A stretch of 64,000 nucleotides of DNA from Coprobacter sp. (GTDB lineage Bacteria > Bacteroidota > Bacteroidia > Bacteroidales > UBA11471). The notes beneath the pieces were generated by a model. It saw only the letters and a program-made list of their open reading frames with translations. It was not told the origin of the DNA and made no database searches. Where the stretch lies: positions 1-64,000 of the forward strand of contig JAFTRN010000002.1 in assembly GCA_017462265.1 (NCBI GenBank), read 5' to 3'. The position numbers and the translations under genes are program-made. Positions 42,315 through 50,388 of the stretch are shown piece after piece (position 1 is the first letter of the stretch; every line of letters starts with the position of its first letter).

Positions 42315-43586
42315 TTAATTTCCATCAGGCTTTTCTATCTCGGTAAAGGGACTGAGGTCCCAATCGAAGGCCTCGGGCACATCGGGGTAGGCAGGGTTGT
42401 AGCTCTTGAAATCTTTGATATACTTGGCCAAACCCAGCTTATTGTCTTTGATGCCTTGTAACACACATTTGGCTATCTGATATGCGCCATAGGGATTGAA
42501 GTGTGTATTATCTTCCAATGCGACCGTCTGACCGGGGAAGGTATTGGCCGGATAATGCGCAAAGGCCAATTTCGACCGCTCCACGCCCAATGTTTCGTAG
42601 AGACAACGCGTCATTTCATTGAGGTCTATCACCGGTACACCCTCCTCCTCGGCGAGGCGTCGCATAGCCATGGGGTATTCGCCGTGCGTATCTTTTATCT
42701 TGCCATCGTCGCCGAAACTACGGCGCTGTGTAGGTGTGACAAAAACCACGGTTGCTCCTTTTTCCCGAGCCTTTACGATATATTGTTTCAGGCTGTCATA
42801 GAACGAGGTCCACGGACCTTTTCCCTTACCCTTTTGTTTCTGATCGTTGTGCCCAAATTCCACAAACACATAATCGCCGGCTTTCATCTGCGTAAGTGCT
42901 TTATCGAGACGACGAGCAGCAAGGAAAGTATTGGCCGATTCACCACTCTCGGCATAGTTGGCCACAGCCACCTTGTCGGTAAAGAATCGCGGTATCATTT
43001 GTCCCCAGCTTCCCCACGGTTCATTATCCTGATCGACCACCGTAGAGTTTCCACATAGGAACACCGTAATCGGCTTATTGGTAGGCTCTATTATCACCTC
43101 GGCCACACGGGGACGCGGACCGTTGAATTCGAGCGTCAGTTTATCGTCCCAATTCAATTTATTGCGTTCGCGAGGTTTTATACGTACACGCTCGGTGTCG
43201 GATATGCGTGTAGTACGTTTATTCACGTTGAAGGTACATTTTACATACTTTCCGGTCTCGGTCTTGCAACGTTCCACAAAAAGACGGCGCGACTCACCCC
43301 GCACCGTAGTCTCGCCCGATTCCCTGCCCGAGCCTAATTTTACGGTGACTTTATAGTTCCCATCGGGTACTTGCACTGAGAAAAAGAAGGGGGCGTTGCT
43401 ACCGGCCTCCGGCGTCGGTTGCAAATCATAACCATATCCGCGTTCATCGGTATAGGTCATTTCCGAGGTGACGGCAATATAGCCCTTGCGGGCCTTACCA
43501 CCCGTGAAATCGAACTTATACACCCCATCGGTCGCATACACCAGCGACGATACACACATCAGTATCGATAAAATAGTTATTCTCAT
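42315..43586 (-). CDS. Rhamnogalacturonan acetylesterase-like GDSL/SGNH hydrolase with N-terminal beta-domain
   Basis: A 423-residue exported esterase. The ATG at 43586 opens a signal peptide (MRITILSILMCVSSLVYA) and follows a -7 box at 43614. Residues about 25-165 are a malectin or carbohydrate-binding beta-sandwich (YKFDFTGGKARKGYI). The SGNH hydrolase begins near 180: block I ITVFLCGNSTVVDQ (Ser), block II with Gly in NYAESGESANTF, block III EFGHNDQK (Asn), block V DNTHFNPYG (Asp, His). It probably removes acetyl groups from pectic rhamnogalacturonan, which fits the GH106 rhamnosidase elsewhere in the window. Confidence 0.88.
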   Translation of the reverse strand: MRITILSILMCVSSLVYATDGVYKFDFTGGKARKGYIAVTSEMTYTDERGYGYDLQPTPEAGSNAPFFFSVQVPDGNYKVTVKLGSGRESGETTVRGESRRLFVERCKTETGKYVKCTFNVNKRTTRISDTERVRIKPRERNKLNWDDKLTLEFNGPRPRVAEVIIEPTNKPITVFLCGNSTVVDQDNEPWGSWGQMIPRFFTDKVAVANYAESGESANTFLAARRLDKALTQMKAGDYVFVEFGHNDQKQKGKGKGPWTSFYDSLKQYIVKAREKGATVVFVTPTQRRSFGDDGKIKDTHGEYPMAMRRLAEEEGVPVIDLNEMTRCLYETLGVERSKLAFAHYPANTFPGQTVALEDNTHFNPYGAYQIAKCVLQGIKDNKLGLAKYIKDFKSYNPAYPDVPEAFDWDLSPFTEIEKPDGN

Positions 43587-43606
43587 AGAATCTGTTTTTA
43601 TTAGTG

Positions 43607-43614
43607 CAAAGATA
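43607..43614 (-). promoter_or_regulatory. -7 element of the acetylesterase gene
   Basis: TATCTTTG on the minus strand, 21 bases before the ATG at 43586. Confidence 0.5.
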
Positions 43615-43686
43615 GAAATTATCGGGAAGATTCGTGGGAAAAATATCCAAATAGAATAAATGTCTTTGAATAAAATACAAGACATA

Positions 43687-43933
43687 TTGCTACATATTCA
43701 TAACTTGTCTTGGTATATAAAGATGTGCATTTAAGGTCTGAGATAGTCTCGTCTTCTCATCTTCATTATTATATTTGTTTGCAAAAAGGCCCAGATGTAT
43801 AAGGGATCGAACGAAAGATATAGTATAAGGACCCCGGTTTGTATGGGTTAATTACTCTGTTGTTCTGTAAATTAAGTCGGATTTTTGTTTTAAATATCAT
43901 AAAACGAGGTGTTTATGTTGGTTTAATTCCGGC
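43687..43933. other. Intergenic stretch at the island's left flank
   Basis: No ORF is supported. A plus-strand TATATTTG (43770-43777) looks like an orphan -7 box, with no gene after it. Composition is already AT-rich. The 18-bp repeat begins at its right end. Confidence 0.3.
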
Positions 43934-43951
43934 TTAATTGCTGTGGCTCGA
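43934..43951 (+). repeat. 18-bp direct repeat, left copy (possible attachment site)
   Basis: TTAATTGCTGTGGCTCGA, identical to 49472-49489. The pair brackets the AT-rich CHASE2-caspase-Sel1 operon. AGGCT follows both copies, after a 3-base length difference. Confidence 0.7.
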
Positions 43952-44045
43952 GGCTACAAAAAAATATAAGAGAAAATGTTTTGAATACAAATACCTAACG
44001 TTTGAATTTCTACTATCCCAGTGGACTATCAACGTTCCATCGTGT

Positions 44046-44984
44046 CTATTTGCCTTGAATAAAAGAGATAGCATGTTTTGCTAAAGTATGTCCACATTCT
44101 GCTGCCCGATTAAGAATTTCGTTTGCTTTTAGAGGATTTATACGCGTTCCCCTCCCAAATCGATATAAAGCTTGAAGAATCCATAAGGCTTCTGCTAATT
44201 CTTTATCATGTTTTATTGGTAAATCTTTATACTCTGATAATAGACGGAAAGCTGCGACATAATCAAAATTCAAATAATTACCTTTTATATAAGCTTTTGC
44301 AAAATCTAATTTTGTTAAAACATATTGATGCCCAATTAATTTTCTATTCGGGTCATATCCATTTATATAATAGTTGTATCCTTTTATTGAGTCAATTGCA
44401 AGAAAAGGGTATTTTATGGTACGAGTAGTAGGAGCAATACAATGCCGATAACTAATACCTTTTTGGATTTTACCATTATGAGTTGTAGTAATTGTATCAT
44501 ATACAATAGAATCTTTTAATACTGTAGCATAGCCTTTTAAATAAATTTCCCCTAACTCAAGATTAGATCTAATATCACCTAATTCAGCTGCTAAAGTTAG
44601 AAGTTTAAATGATTGAGACTTATCTTCTCTTTTATATTTAGAATCATAATAAATTTGAGATAATAAGCGAGTTGCATCATAGTTATAATACTTATTAGGA
44701 TATAATAACTCAAGCTGTGATGCTTTTTCCAAATAATATATAGCAGAATCAATATTAGTGACCAATCCATGCCCGTGTGCAAAGAAATGTCCTAAAACAA
44801 AATTGGCTTCTATTATTTTATATTCTGGAGAATTGCTTTCTTTTAAAATATTCCGAGCTTTCTCAATTGCTAAGTTATAATTATCATCTTTAGCTCCATA
44901 GAGATTGCCAGTATATTCAAGAGAACGTGCTGTATTAAAAAAAAACAAAAATAATAAAACGATATTAGTGCTGTAAAACTTCAT
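44046..44984 (-). CDS. Exported Sel1-like repeat protein (last gene of the CHASE2-caspase operon)
   Basis: A 312-residue protein; the start at 44984 (MKFYSTNIVLLFLFFFNTARS) gives a signal peptide and overlaps the upstream stop by 20 bp. Sel1/TPR-like units are visible: IIEANFVLGHFFAHGHGLVTN, AIYYLEKASQL, LLTLAAELGDIRSNLELGEI and the C-terminal NEILNRAAECGHTLAKHAI. Sel1 solenoids bind other proteins. A middle section (about 170-230) is not repetitive. It is strongly AT-rich, like its four operon partners. It probably acts in the periplasm with the caspase-type protein; no specific function is known. Confidence 0.8.
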   Translation of the reverse strand: MKFYSTNIVLLFLFFFNTARSLEYTGNLYGAKDDNYNLAIEKARNILKESNSPEYKIIEANFVLGHFFAHGHGLVTNIDSAIYYLEKASQLELLYPNKYYNYDATRLLSQIYYDSKYKREDKSQSFKLLTLAAELGDIRSNLELGEIYLKGYATVLKDSIVYDTITTTHNGKIQKGISYRHCIAPTTRTIKYPFLAIDSIKGYNYYINGYDPNRKLIGHQYVLTKLDFAKAYIKGNYLNFDYVAAFRLLSEYKDLPIKHDKELAEALWILQALYRFGRGTRINPLKANEILNRAAECGHTLAKHAISFIQGK

Positions 44985-46110
44985 ATTTTTTCTGATCATC
45001 ATATAACGCACTTGAACTTCCATATTTTAAAGCCATTCTAAAAAATAAACGAGCTTTATCATAATCTTTTGCCGTTCCACGTCCATAGGTATAACACTCA
45101 TATAACCGATAACATGCATCTGCATATATTTCTGGATATGAGTTAAGAATCTCTTCTTCCCATGCGGCGTTAGCTTGAGTTACAATATAATTAAAACACT
45201 TAAATGCTTCATCATAATTCTGTTGTCTACCTAAACCTTTGTAAAACATTTCTCCAATCCATAATGTTCTTGCACCATTACCTTGTAAACCTAAATATTC
45301 CGCTAATGCTTCACTCCCTCGTTTATAATCCATTAACTTTATATATAATATTCCTATTTTATCCCAAGGTCTCATAGCAGTTGGTTCTGGAACAAAACCA
45401 TCGTAAACTTGCCCCCCACAAGTTGAAGTTAATTCTGAAACGAATTTACTATTATACTTTTCAGCGATAGAGTTCATTATTTCGCAAATTTTAGAATGCG
45501 GAGTTTCTATATATCCTCCTAATATTGAATAATAAGATAACGCCAGATACAAGTCTTTATTTATGCCTAAACCATGTTCATAACAAAATGCTATTCGCGT
45601 AATTGCGTCCATCGCGACATGCATTTTTTCAAGTTCACGATCACCAATAGAACCAAGTTTGTTTTTATCTAACAATTTTATGGTTAAATCATAATATTTT
45701 AAGGCATTTGAATAATCTTTTTTCTTAAAAAAAGAGTGGGCTAAAACGACAGACGCTCCAGCGTCATCATCAGATACCATATCAATAAGACGTGCTTCCT
45801 CGGTACTATTCAAAATACCTAAATCATAGAATGGAGTTAATCTAAAATCTCCCCAACCATCATATCCACGAGAAGTTAATTCCGATAATCGATATTCAGC
45901 TCCTTGGTGGCCATTAGCTTTTGCCATTCTCAAATATTTTAAAGCAATTTCAAAGTCATAATCAGGAACATCATAACTCGAATACACAATTCCCATAAGA
46001 TATTGAGATTCTATATCTCCCCTATCGGCTTTTGTTTGAAGGCCCTTATCGGCAAAAGAAAACGGGATAATACTTACGATAAAAAAAATAATAAAAGGAA
46101 GTTTTTTCAT
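44965..46110 (-). CDS. Exported Sel1-repeat protein
   Basis: A 381-residue protein with a signal peptide (IIFFIVSIIPFSFADK). Canonical Sel1 units occur at both ends: RGDIESQYLMGIVYSS, ALKYLRMAKANGHQGAEYRL, SYYSILGGYIETPH, LWIGEMFYKGLGRQQNYDEA and LYECYTYGRGTAKDYDKARL. The repeats should form one long helical solenoid. It begins 8 bp downstream of the caspase gene and overlaps the next gene. It may be the scaffold or substrate partner of the protease, which is inferred from operon order. Confidence 0.82.
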   Translation of the reverse strand: MKKLPFIIFFIVSIIPFSFADKGLQTKADRGDIESQYLMGIVYSSYDVPDYDFEIALKYLRMAKANGHQGAEYRLSELTSRGYDGWGDFRLTPFYDLGILNSTEEARLIDMVSDDDAGASVVLAHSFFKKKDYSNALKYYDLTIKLLDKNKLGSIGDRELEKMHVAMDAITRIAFCYEHGLGINKDLYLALSYYSILGGYIETPHSKICEIMNSIAEKYNSKFVSELTSTCGGQVYDGFVPEPTAMRPWDKIGILYIKLMDYKRGSEALAEYLGLQGNGARTLWIGEMFYKGLGRQQNYDEAFKCFNYIVTQANAAWEEEILNSYPEIYADACYRLYECYTYGRGTAKDYDKARLFFRMALKYGSSSALYDDQKKYEVLQH

Positions 46111-46118
46111 AAGGTTAC

Positions 46119-47147
46119 TTATTTGTTAATAGGATTGTTATATCTATAAATGTAGAAAAAACCAAGAGACTCTAATTTTTTGAAAATTTCTCTAGCATTT
46201 TCAATCTCAATATTAGAGTTCCACGCTTTTAAAGCATAAGAATAGGCTTTTTCGTAGTCTTGAAAACCAAAAGCATTTTTTAGGTAAAATTCTGAAGCAG
46301 GGATATAAGCCCGAGAATCGCCTTTTTCTGCAAGTTTTTCTAATTGTTCAATGTTTAGATTCTCTATGCTAAAGGTGTTTACCAGAGATTCATTTGTTTC
46401 AAAGGAAGATGGCCGATTAAAATAGAATGTATTGCTATATCCTCCAGTATTTTGAGGCCTTTGTTTTAATCGGCTATCGGAAACTATGTGATTATGCCAA
46501 AGGGTTTTGAAATCTTCTTTCTTATAAATATTATCTAATAAGATTTCTGTAAAAGGGCTTAGTGTACTAGTTCCTGCGACTGCTGTTTCTCCCTGTTTCG
46601 TTGCATAACAGACCATTATATTATTTTGTCGTTTGTAAGTATCAATAAATCCTTTTGTTTGACTAATAATTGAGATCTCTGCATTAGGGTTATTACGACA
46701 AGCATCATAAAAAATAATCGATAGTTTTGAACGTTTAATCATTTCTCTCTGTATTGATTCGAGGCTTAAGAATTGAGACTCCAAAGCAACACTTCTAAAT
46801 TTAGTATTAGCAGGGACAATATATTCCTGATGGTTGATTGAATTTCCGTGTCCGGAATAATAAAAAACGGCAGCATCTGCACCCTCTAAAATTGTAGTAA
46901 ACTTTAATAAAGAATCTATCATTTGATTATGAGTAGCATTTTTTACTAATATGGTCTCAAATCCAAATGATTTTAGTGCTTTATCAACAGCCTCTGCATC
47001 ATTTATGGGTTGAGAAAGATAATTATATCCGTCACTTATATACTCAGAATTTCCTATAATAAAAGCTACTCGTTTTTCTGCAGATGAATTAAAGGAAAAT
47101 CCAATCAGCAAAAACGAAATGATATATATATATGTCTTTTTTAGCAT
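46119..47147 (-). CDS. Exported caspase-family (peptidase C14) protein with Sel1-like tail
   Basis: A 342-residue protein; the ATG at 47147 opens a signal peptide (TYIYIISFLLIGFSFNSSAEK), and a longer frame from 47177 overlaps the upstream stop. The caspase fold spans about 25-235: VAFIIGNSEY, NDAEAVDKALKSFGFE, catalytic His in VFYYSGHGNSINH (His100) and catalytic Cys in IIFYDACRNNP (Cys150). Residues about 265-335 are Sel1-like (LEKLAEKGDSRAYIPASEFY; YEKAYSYALKAWNS). Both dyad residues are present, so it should be an active protease with orthocaspase/metacaspase character. A signal peptide on a caspase-type protease is unusual, since defence-linked ones are cytoplasmic. Confidence 0.87.
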   Translation of the reverse strand: MLKKTYIYIISFLLIGFSFNSSAEKRVAFIIGNSEYISDGYNYLSQPINDAEAVDKALKSFGFETILVKNATHNQMIDSLLKFTTILEGADAAVFYYSGHGNSINHQEYIVPANTKFRSVALESQFLSLESIQREMIKRSKLSIIFYDACRNNPNAEISIISQTKGFIDTYKRQNNIMVCYATKQGETAVAGTSTLSPFTEILLDNIYKKEDFKTLWHNHIVSDSRLKQRPQNTGGYSNTFYFNRPSSFETNESLVNTFSIENLNIEQLEKLAEKGDSRAYIPASEFYLKNAFGFQDYEKAYSYALKAWNSNIEIENAREIFKKLESLGFFYIYRYNNPINK

Positions 47148-47154
47148 AGTTCGT

Positions 47155-47814
47155 TTATTTAGAATGAATATACTCAATTCTTAAAGAATCAGTTACAAAG
47201 ACAGACTCAAGAGAATTATGAACTTCAACTTGAAATTGAATAATGGAGTCGTTATCGGTATAAATACCGATTTGAGTTAAATCAGGCTTTGTAATAGTGA
47301 TTTCGTGATTATCATGATTGAATGTAGGTTTAAATTCTATTAAACTCGGTATGGCCTTAAATATAAAATATTCATTAGAACTTAACTCTATAGGAAAATC
47401 AATAAAAGCAGTATCAGAAATCATTAACCAATTCCCTTTGTTAAGATAATTTCTAATAGCTTCAAGATTCTTTGTTCCCTTTGTGTTTAGCTGCTTATAA
47501 ATATTAAACATTTTAATGGTCAACTTTAGAGGTTTTCCGCCTTTGATGTCTGAATGTTTTTGCGTACTTAAATTTTTTACTCTAATTGCGGCATAGCTAG
47601 GAATATCTATTGTATCGTTTTCTTCAAACAGAGCCCCACATTTTATATATTTCCCATTAATTTTAATAACGGCAGAACGAGGTACAATATCTGTAATGAT
47701 GTATTTGTTTGTTCTATATATTTTAACGTTATCACTAGGCGAGAACGCTGATATTAATGGTAGGATTAGCAACATTGCAAATCCAAATCTTTTATTTAAC
47801 GCAATTTTAGACAT
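47155..47814 (-). CDS. Exported protein of unknown function in the CHASE2-caspase operon
   Basis: A 219-residue protein I do not recognise. A signal peptide (FAMLLILPLISAFS) is followed by a beta-rich region, VIKINGKYIKCGALFEENDTIDIPSYAAIRVKN, which has the look of a FecR-type or SH3-like module that displays a value on its surface. The second half is also beta-rich (FKPTFNHDNHEITITKPDL) with one conserved-looking segment after it (TQIGIYTDNDSIIQFQVEV). It starts inside the last 8 bp of the CHASE2 gene and ends 7 bp before the caspase start, so it is firmly part of the operon. Confidence 0.7.
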   Translation of the reverse strand: MSKIALNKRFGFAMLLILPLISAFSPSDNVKIYRTNKYIITDIVPRSAVIKINGKYIKCGALFEENDTIDIPSYAAIRVKNLSTQKHSDIKGGKPLKLTIKMFNIYKQLNTKGTKNLEAIRNYLNKGNWLMISDTAFIDFPIELSSNEYFIFKAIPSLIEFKPTFNHDNHEITITKPDLTQIGIYTDNDSIIQFQVEVHNSLESVFVTDSLRIEYIHSK

Positions 47815-49105
47815 ATTTTTTGTATTGAATATAGAGTTTTAGAAGAGTGAAGAATATAATCGGTATAGTAAGACTATAACTTCTATTAAATACGAAATAG
47901 TCACATAACATTGCTAGTGATAATAATGTACTATAAGATATAAGAGATATTAAAAAGCATGTCAACTTATTAGAAATAAAGTCCGAAATTTTGAATCGCT
48001 GTACTAAAGGTTTATCACTTATAATTAAAAAGCATATAAGGGAGAAAATGATAAACCAAAATAATATATATGGGAATGACACTAATAGCAAGCTATCACT
48101 AATTGAGTGATATGCTTTAACTAAAATTTCTGAGCCTTTTTTCGTGTCCATATATGTACTATGAGAATCAGTTTCATCTTTCGATAAGTCACCAATGAAA
48201 ACAATTTTATTGTCTATATAATCTGATAATAAAATGTCTACATTCTCTATATTATTATCCAAAATATAGCCTACATTATAATAATCGTACAACTCTAATT
48301 TAGAGCCGTCCTTAGTTATAACTTTTTTGTAACCAGCTATGGTATATTTATCAAATTGCAAGAATAAACTATTTTGAATAAGTTTATTATTTAAAAAATA
48401 TAACGAAAAAATATCTTGAATATATGGAGAGATATTACACCAATCAAGTAGACCTATTCGACGATATTCAACATTAGAATTAAGACATTGATACAATCGT
48501 AATGGAATAGTTGCTTCTTCTCCATACATATATTTGTATCGAGAAAAAGCTTTTGATATTTTGGTAACGTTATATTTTGCTTTTGAAGTTAGGTGCTTTA
48601 GTTGTGGATAAGCGAAAGTTGCATCATCTCTATCTGCTAGAATAATCCGATTGCCAAAGCTCACTATGGTTTCAGCTAATGAGTCATTTTGAAAACGAGC
48701 ATTGTCGATTGAGTCTAAAAATACATCAAGAACAATTAATTTATAGTTGTCGCATTTTTTTAGAAGTTTAAGAAACGAATTAATTTTGTACCTATCTGAG
48801 ATTTGAGCCAGTCCAATAGAATCTCCATTAATAAAAACAGGGGATAAGCATTTATCGTATGCAATATTAAAATAAGCGATATCACTCGGAATACTATCAT
48901 TATCATTAGAGTCAAAACATAGAGATAAATTTTCGAATAGATGCATTTTAAAAGTAGCTTCTCCTGTAAAAAGTGACGAATTATTCACGAAATAACCAAT
49001 AATAAGAAGAACAGAAGAGAAAACCGTAGATTTGAAAAGTGTTTTTCTTTCTGCTTCTAGTTTATTATAAAAATAAAAAGCTCTTTTACGGAATGTTTTT
49101 TTCAT
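47807..49105 (-). CDS. CHASE2-domain membrane sensor lacking an output domain
   Basis: A 432-residue membrane protein. One membrane segment (about 25-45) is followed by an extracytoplasmic CHASE2 domain (about 60-330), with DIAYFNIAYDKCL, NYKLIVLDVFLDSID, FGNRIILADRDD, and the typical closing IVFIGDLSKDETDSHSTYMD. Three membrane segments (about 345-365, 380-400, 405-425) end the chain. CHASE2 normally senses an unknown ligand and is joined to a kinase, cyclase or phosphodiesterase; here the protein stops after the membrane segments. It would have to signal through the exported partner proteins encoded directly downstream. First gene of the AT-rich operon. Confidence 0.82.
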   Translation of the reverse strand: MKKTFRKRAFYFYNKLEAERKTLFKSTVFSSVLLIIGYFVNNSSLFTGEATFKMHLFENLSLCFDSNDNDSIPSDIAYFNIAYDKCLSPVFINGDSIGLAQISDRYKINSFLKLLKKCDNYKLIVLDVFLDSIDNARFQNDSLAETIVSFGNRIILADRDDATFAYPQLKHLTSKAKYNVTKISKAFSRYKYMYGEEATIPLRLYQCLNSNVEYRRIGLLDWCNISPYIQDIFSLYFLNNKLIQNSLFLQFDKYTIAGYKKVITKDGSKLELYDYYNVGYILDNNIENVDILLSDYIDNKIVFIGDLSKDETDSHSTYMDTKKGSEILVKAYHSISDSLLLVSFPYILFWFIIFSLICFLIISDKPLVQRFKISDFISNKLTCFLISLISYSTLLSLAMLCDYFVFNRSYSLTIPIIFFTLLKLYIQYKKYV

Positions 49106-49124
49106 GGTAGTTTTTTCTACATTA

Positions 49125-49132
49125 CAAATGTA
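49125..49132 (-). promoter_or_regulatory. -7 element of the CHASE2-caspase operon
   Basis: TACATTTG on the minus strand, 19 bases before the CHASE2 start codon. No TTTG at the expected distance. Confidence 0.45.
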
Positions 49133-49140
49133 TTAAATAT

Positions 49141-49471
49141 ATTGCAGATAATAATGAAATAGAAAATAATTTTAGGAAATTTTAGGAATTTGGTATGGCG
49201 GATTTGCAAGGGAGAATGTGGAGGGTAGGTATTAATCGATTATGGGGAGAAATGAGGGTACAAGATATGGGAGCACAAAATTATCTCCTCAATTCACAAT
49301 AGCCGATTGTGGGTTGCCGGTAGGAATATTGCGTGTGGTATTTAATGCCTACCGAAAAAGCAGATATGTGCAGGTCCAAAAAATCAGAAAATCTTGGGGA
49401 CGTGGCAGAAATGCGTGTTTTTTACAAGGGAAATTGGCTGGTAATTGATCAAATTATTGGAAAATAGGTGT
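49141..49471. other. Intergenic stretch at the island's right flank
   Basis: No supported ORF. GGTAGGTATTAAT (49224-49236) and ATTTAATGCCTACC (49340-49353) are near-inverted repeats about 100 bp apart, and CGGTAGGAATATT (about 49318) is a third variant. Composition shifts from very AT-rich to mixed across this stretch. Confidence 0.35.
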
Positions 49472-49489
49472 TTAATTGCTGTGGCTCGA
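49472..49489 (+). repeat. 18-bp direct repeat, right copy (possible attachment site)
   Basis: TTAATTGCTGTGGCTCGA, identical to 43934-43951. It lies 22 bases downstream of the stop codon of the YciO-type gene. Confidence 0.7.
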
Positions 49490-49511
49490 CAAGGCTTTTT
49501 ATTGCCGAATT

Positions 49512-50123
49512 TTACTCGATGAGGAGGCCGAGGCCTTGGCGGGTGATGCAGGGCTCGTCGGTGCTGCAATCGATGATGGTCGATGGTTCGGTGCCGCCTT
49601 CCCCGCCATCGACGAAGAGGTCGATGAGGTGGGCATAGTGTTCTTGTATGAGGCCGGTGTCGGTGAGATATTCGGGCTCATCGTCGTGCGGTGCGATAGA
49701 GGTGGACATGATGGGATTGCCCAATGCGCACACAATGGCTCGGGTTATGGGGTTGTGGGGTACGCGTATGCCCACGGTCTTGCGATGCTTGTATATGCGG
49801 GGCAGTTGCGAGCTTACCGGCAGTATGAAAGTGAAGGCACCCGGCAGATTGCGACGCATGAGTTTGAAGTGGGTGTTGGCTACCTTGACATATTGGCTGA
49901 GCATGCTGAAGTCGGGGCACACGATAGAGAGCAGGGCCTTCTGCGGGTCGAGTCCCTTGATGCGGCACACACGTTCCACGGCGCGTACGTTGAGCGCGTC
50001 GCACCCTATGGCATAGAGAGTGTCGGTGGGGTATATTATCACACCACCGTCGCGCAACAGCTCGGCGATGCGCTCTACCTCGCGGGGCGAGGGGTTAGTG
50101 GGGTATAGGCGGCAATATTCCAT
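49512..50123 (-). CDS. YciO/Sua5/YrdC-family protein
   Basis: A 203-residue protein of the Sua5/YrdC/YciO family. YrdC members make threonylcarbamoyl-AMP for tRNA t6A; YciO-type proteins are close relatives with weaker activity. Seen are GGVIIYPTDTLYAIGCDA (about 26-43), a KALLSIVC strand in place of the usual KRPF-type motif, PGAFTFILPVS, VGIRVPHNP, and PIMSTSIAPHDDEPEY. The SxxKR-like basic motif is not clear, so YciO is preferred. It is separated from ribBA by 265 bp of hairpin-rich DNA. Confidence 0.85.
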   Translation of the reverse strand: MEYCRLYPTNPSPREVERIAELLRDGGVIIYPTDTLYAIGCDALNVRAVERVCRIKGLDPQKALLSIVCPDFSMLSQYVKVANTHFKLMRRNLPGAFTFILPVSSQLPRIYKHRKTVGIRVPHNPITRAIVCALGNPIMSTSIAPHDDEPEYLTDTGLIQEHYAHLIDLFVDGGEGGTEPSTIIDCSTDEPCITRQGLGLLIE

Positions 50124-50186
50124 AGGTGAAGTTTAGAAACTGTTTTTAGGTAAGAGTGTATCAAAGTAGAAATAACACACACCTCC

Positions 50187-50303
50187 GCCCTTTCGGGCAT
50201 CTCTTCGAGGCCCCCGTCGCACAGAGCACTGTGCTCCCCTCGCTACGGCACGAAAACACATTTAGTGTTTTCTCTTCGGCCTGGCTCGCCCCTAACTTAG
50301 GGG
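50187..50303. repeat. Cluster of four hairpins between yciO-type gene and ribBA
   Basis: In 117 bp there are four palindromes: GCCC-TTTC-GGGC (50187-50198), GAGCAC-T-GTGCTC (50224-50236), GAAAACAC-ATTTA-GTGTTTTC (50252-50272) and CCCCTAA-C-TTAGGGG (50289-50303). They lie downstream of ribBA and upstream of the YciO-type gene. At least one may terminate the upstream transcript; together they look like a structured intergenic repeat. Confidence 0.6.
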
Positions 50304-50388
50304 AGGACGATATAAGTTGATGTCAATCAAGTTCTCCCACTAAGAAGAAGGCGAGCTGTAGAGAATTAACTAAATGTCAATCTGCCGC

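Noticed and set aside
43800..43870. tRNA remnant near the left 18-bp repeat, which would suit an attachment site
   Set aside because: A GATCGAAC stretch recalls a T-loop in reverse, but no cloverleaf can be drawn in either direction.
44046..49105. Reading the caspase operon as a standard phage-defence island
   Set aside because: Known caspase-type defence effectors act in the cytoplasm, whereas these proteins carry signal peptides; no nuclease, reverse transcriptase or other defence gene is adjacent. Kept as an open possibility only.
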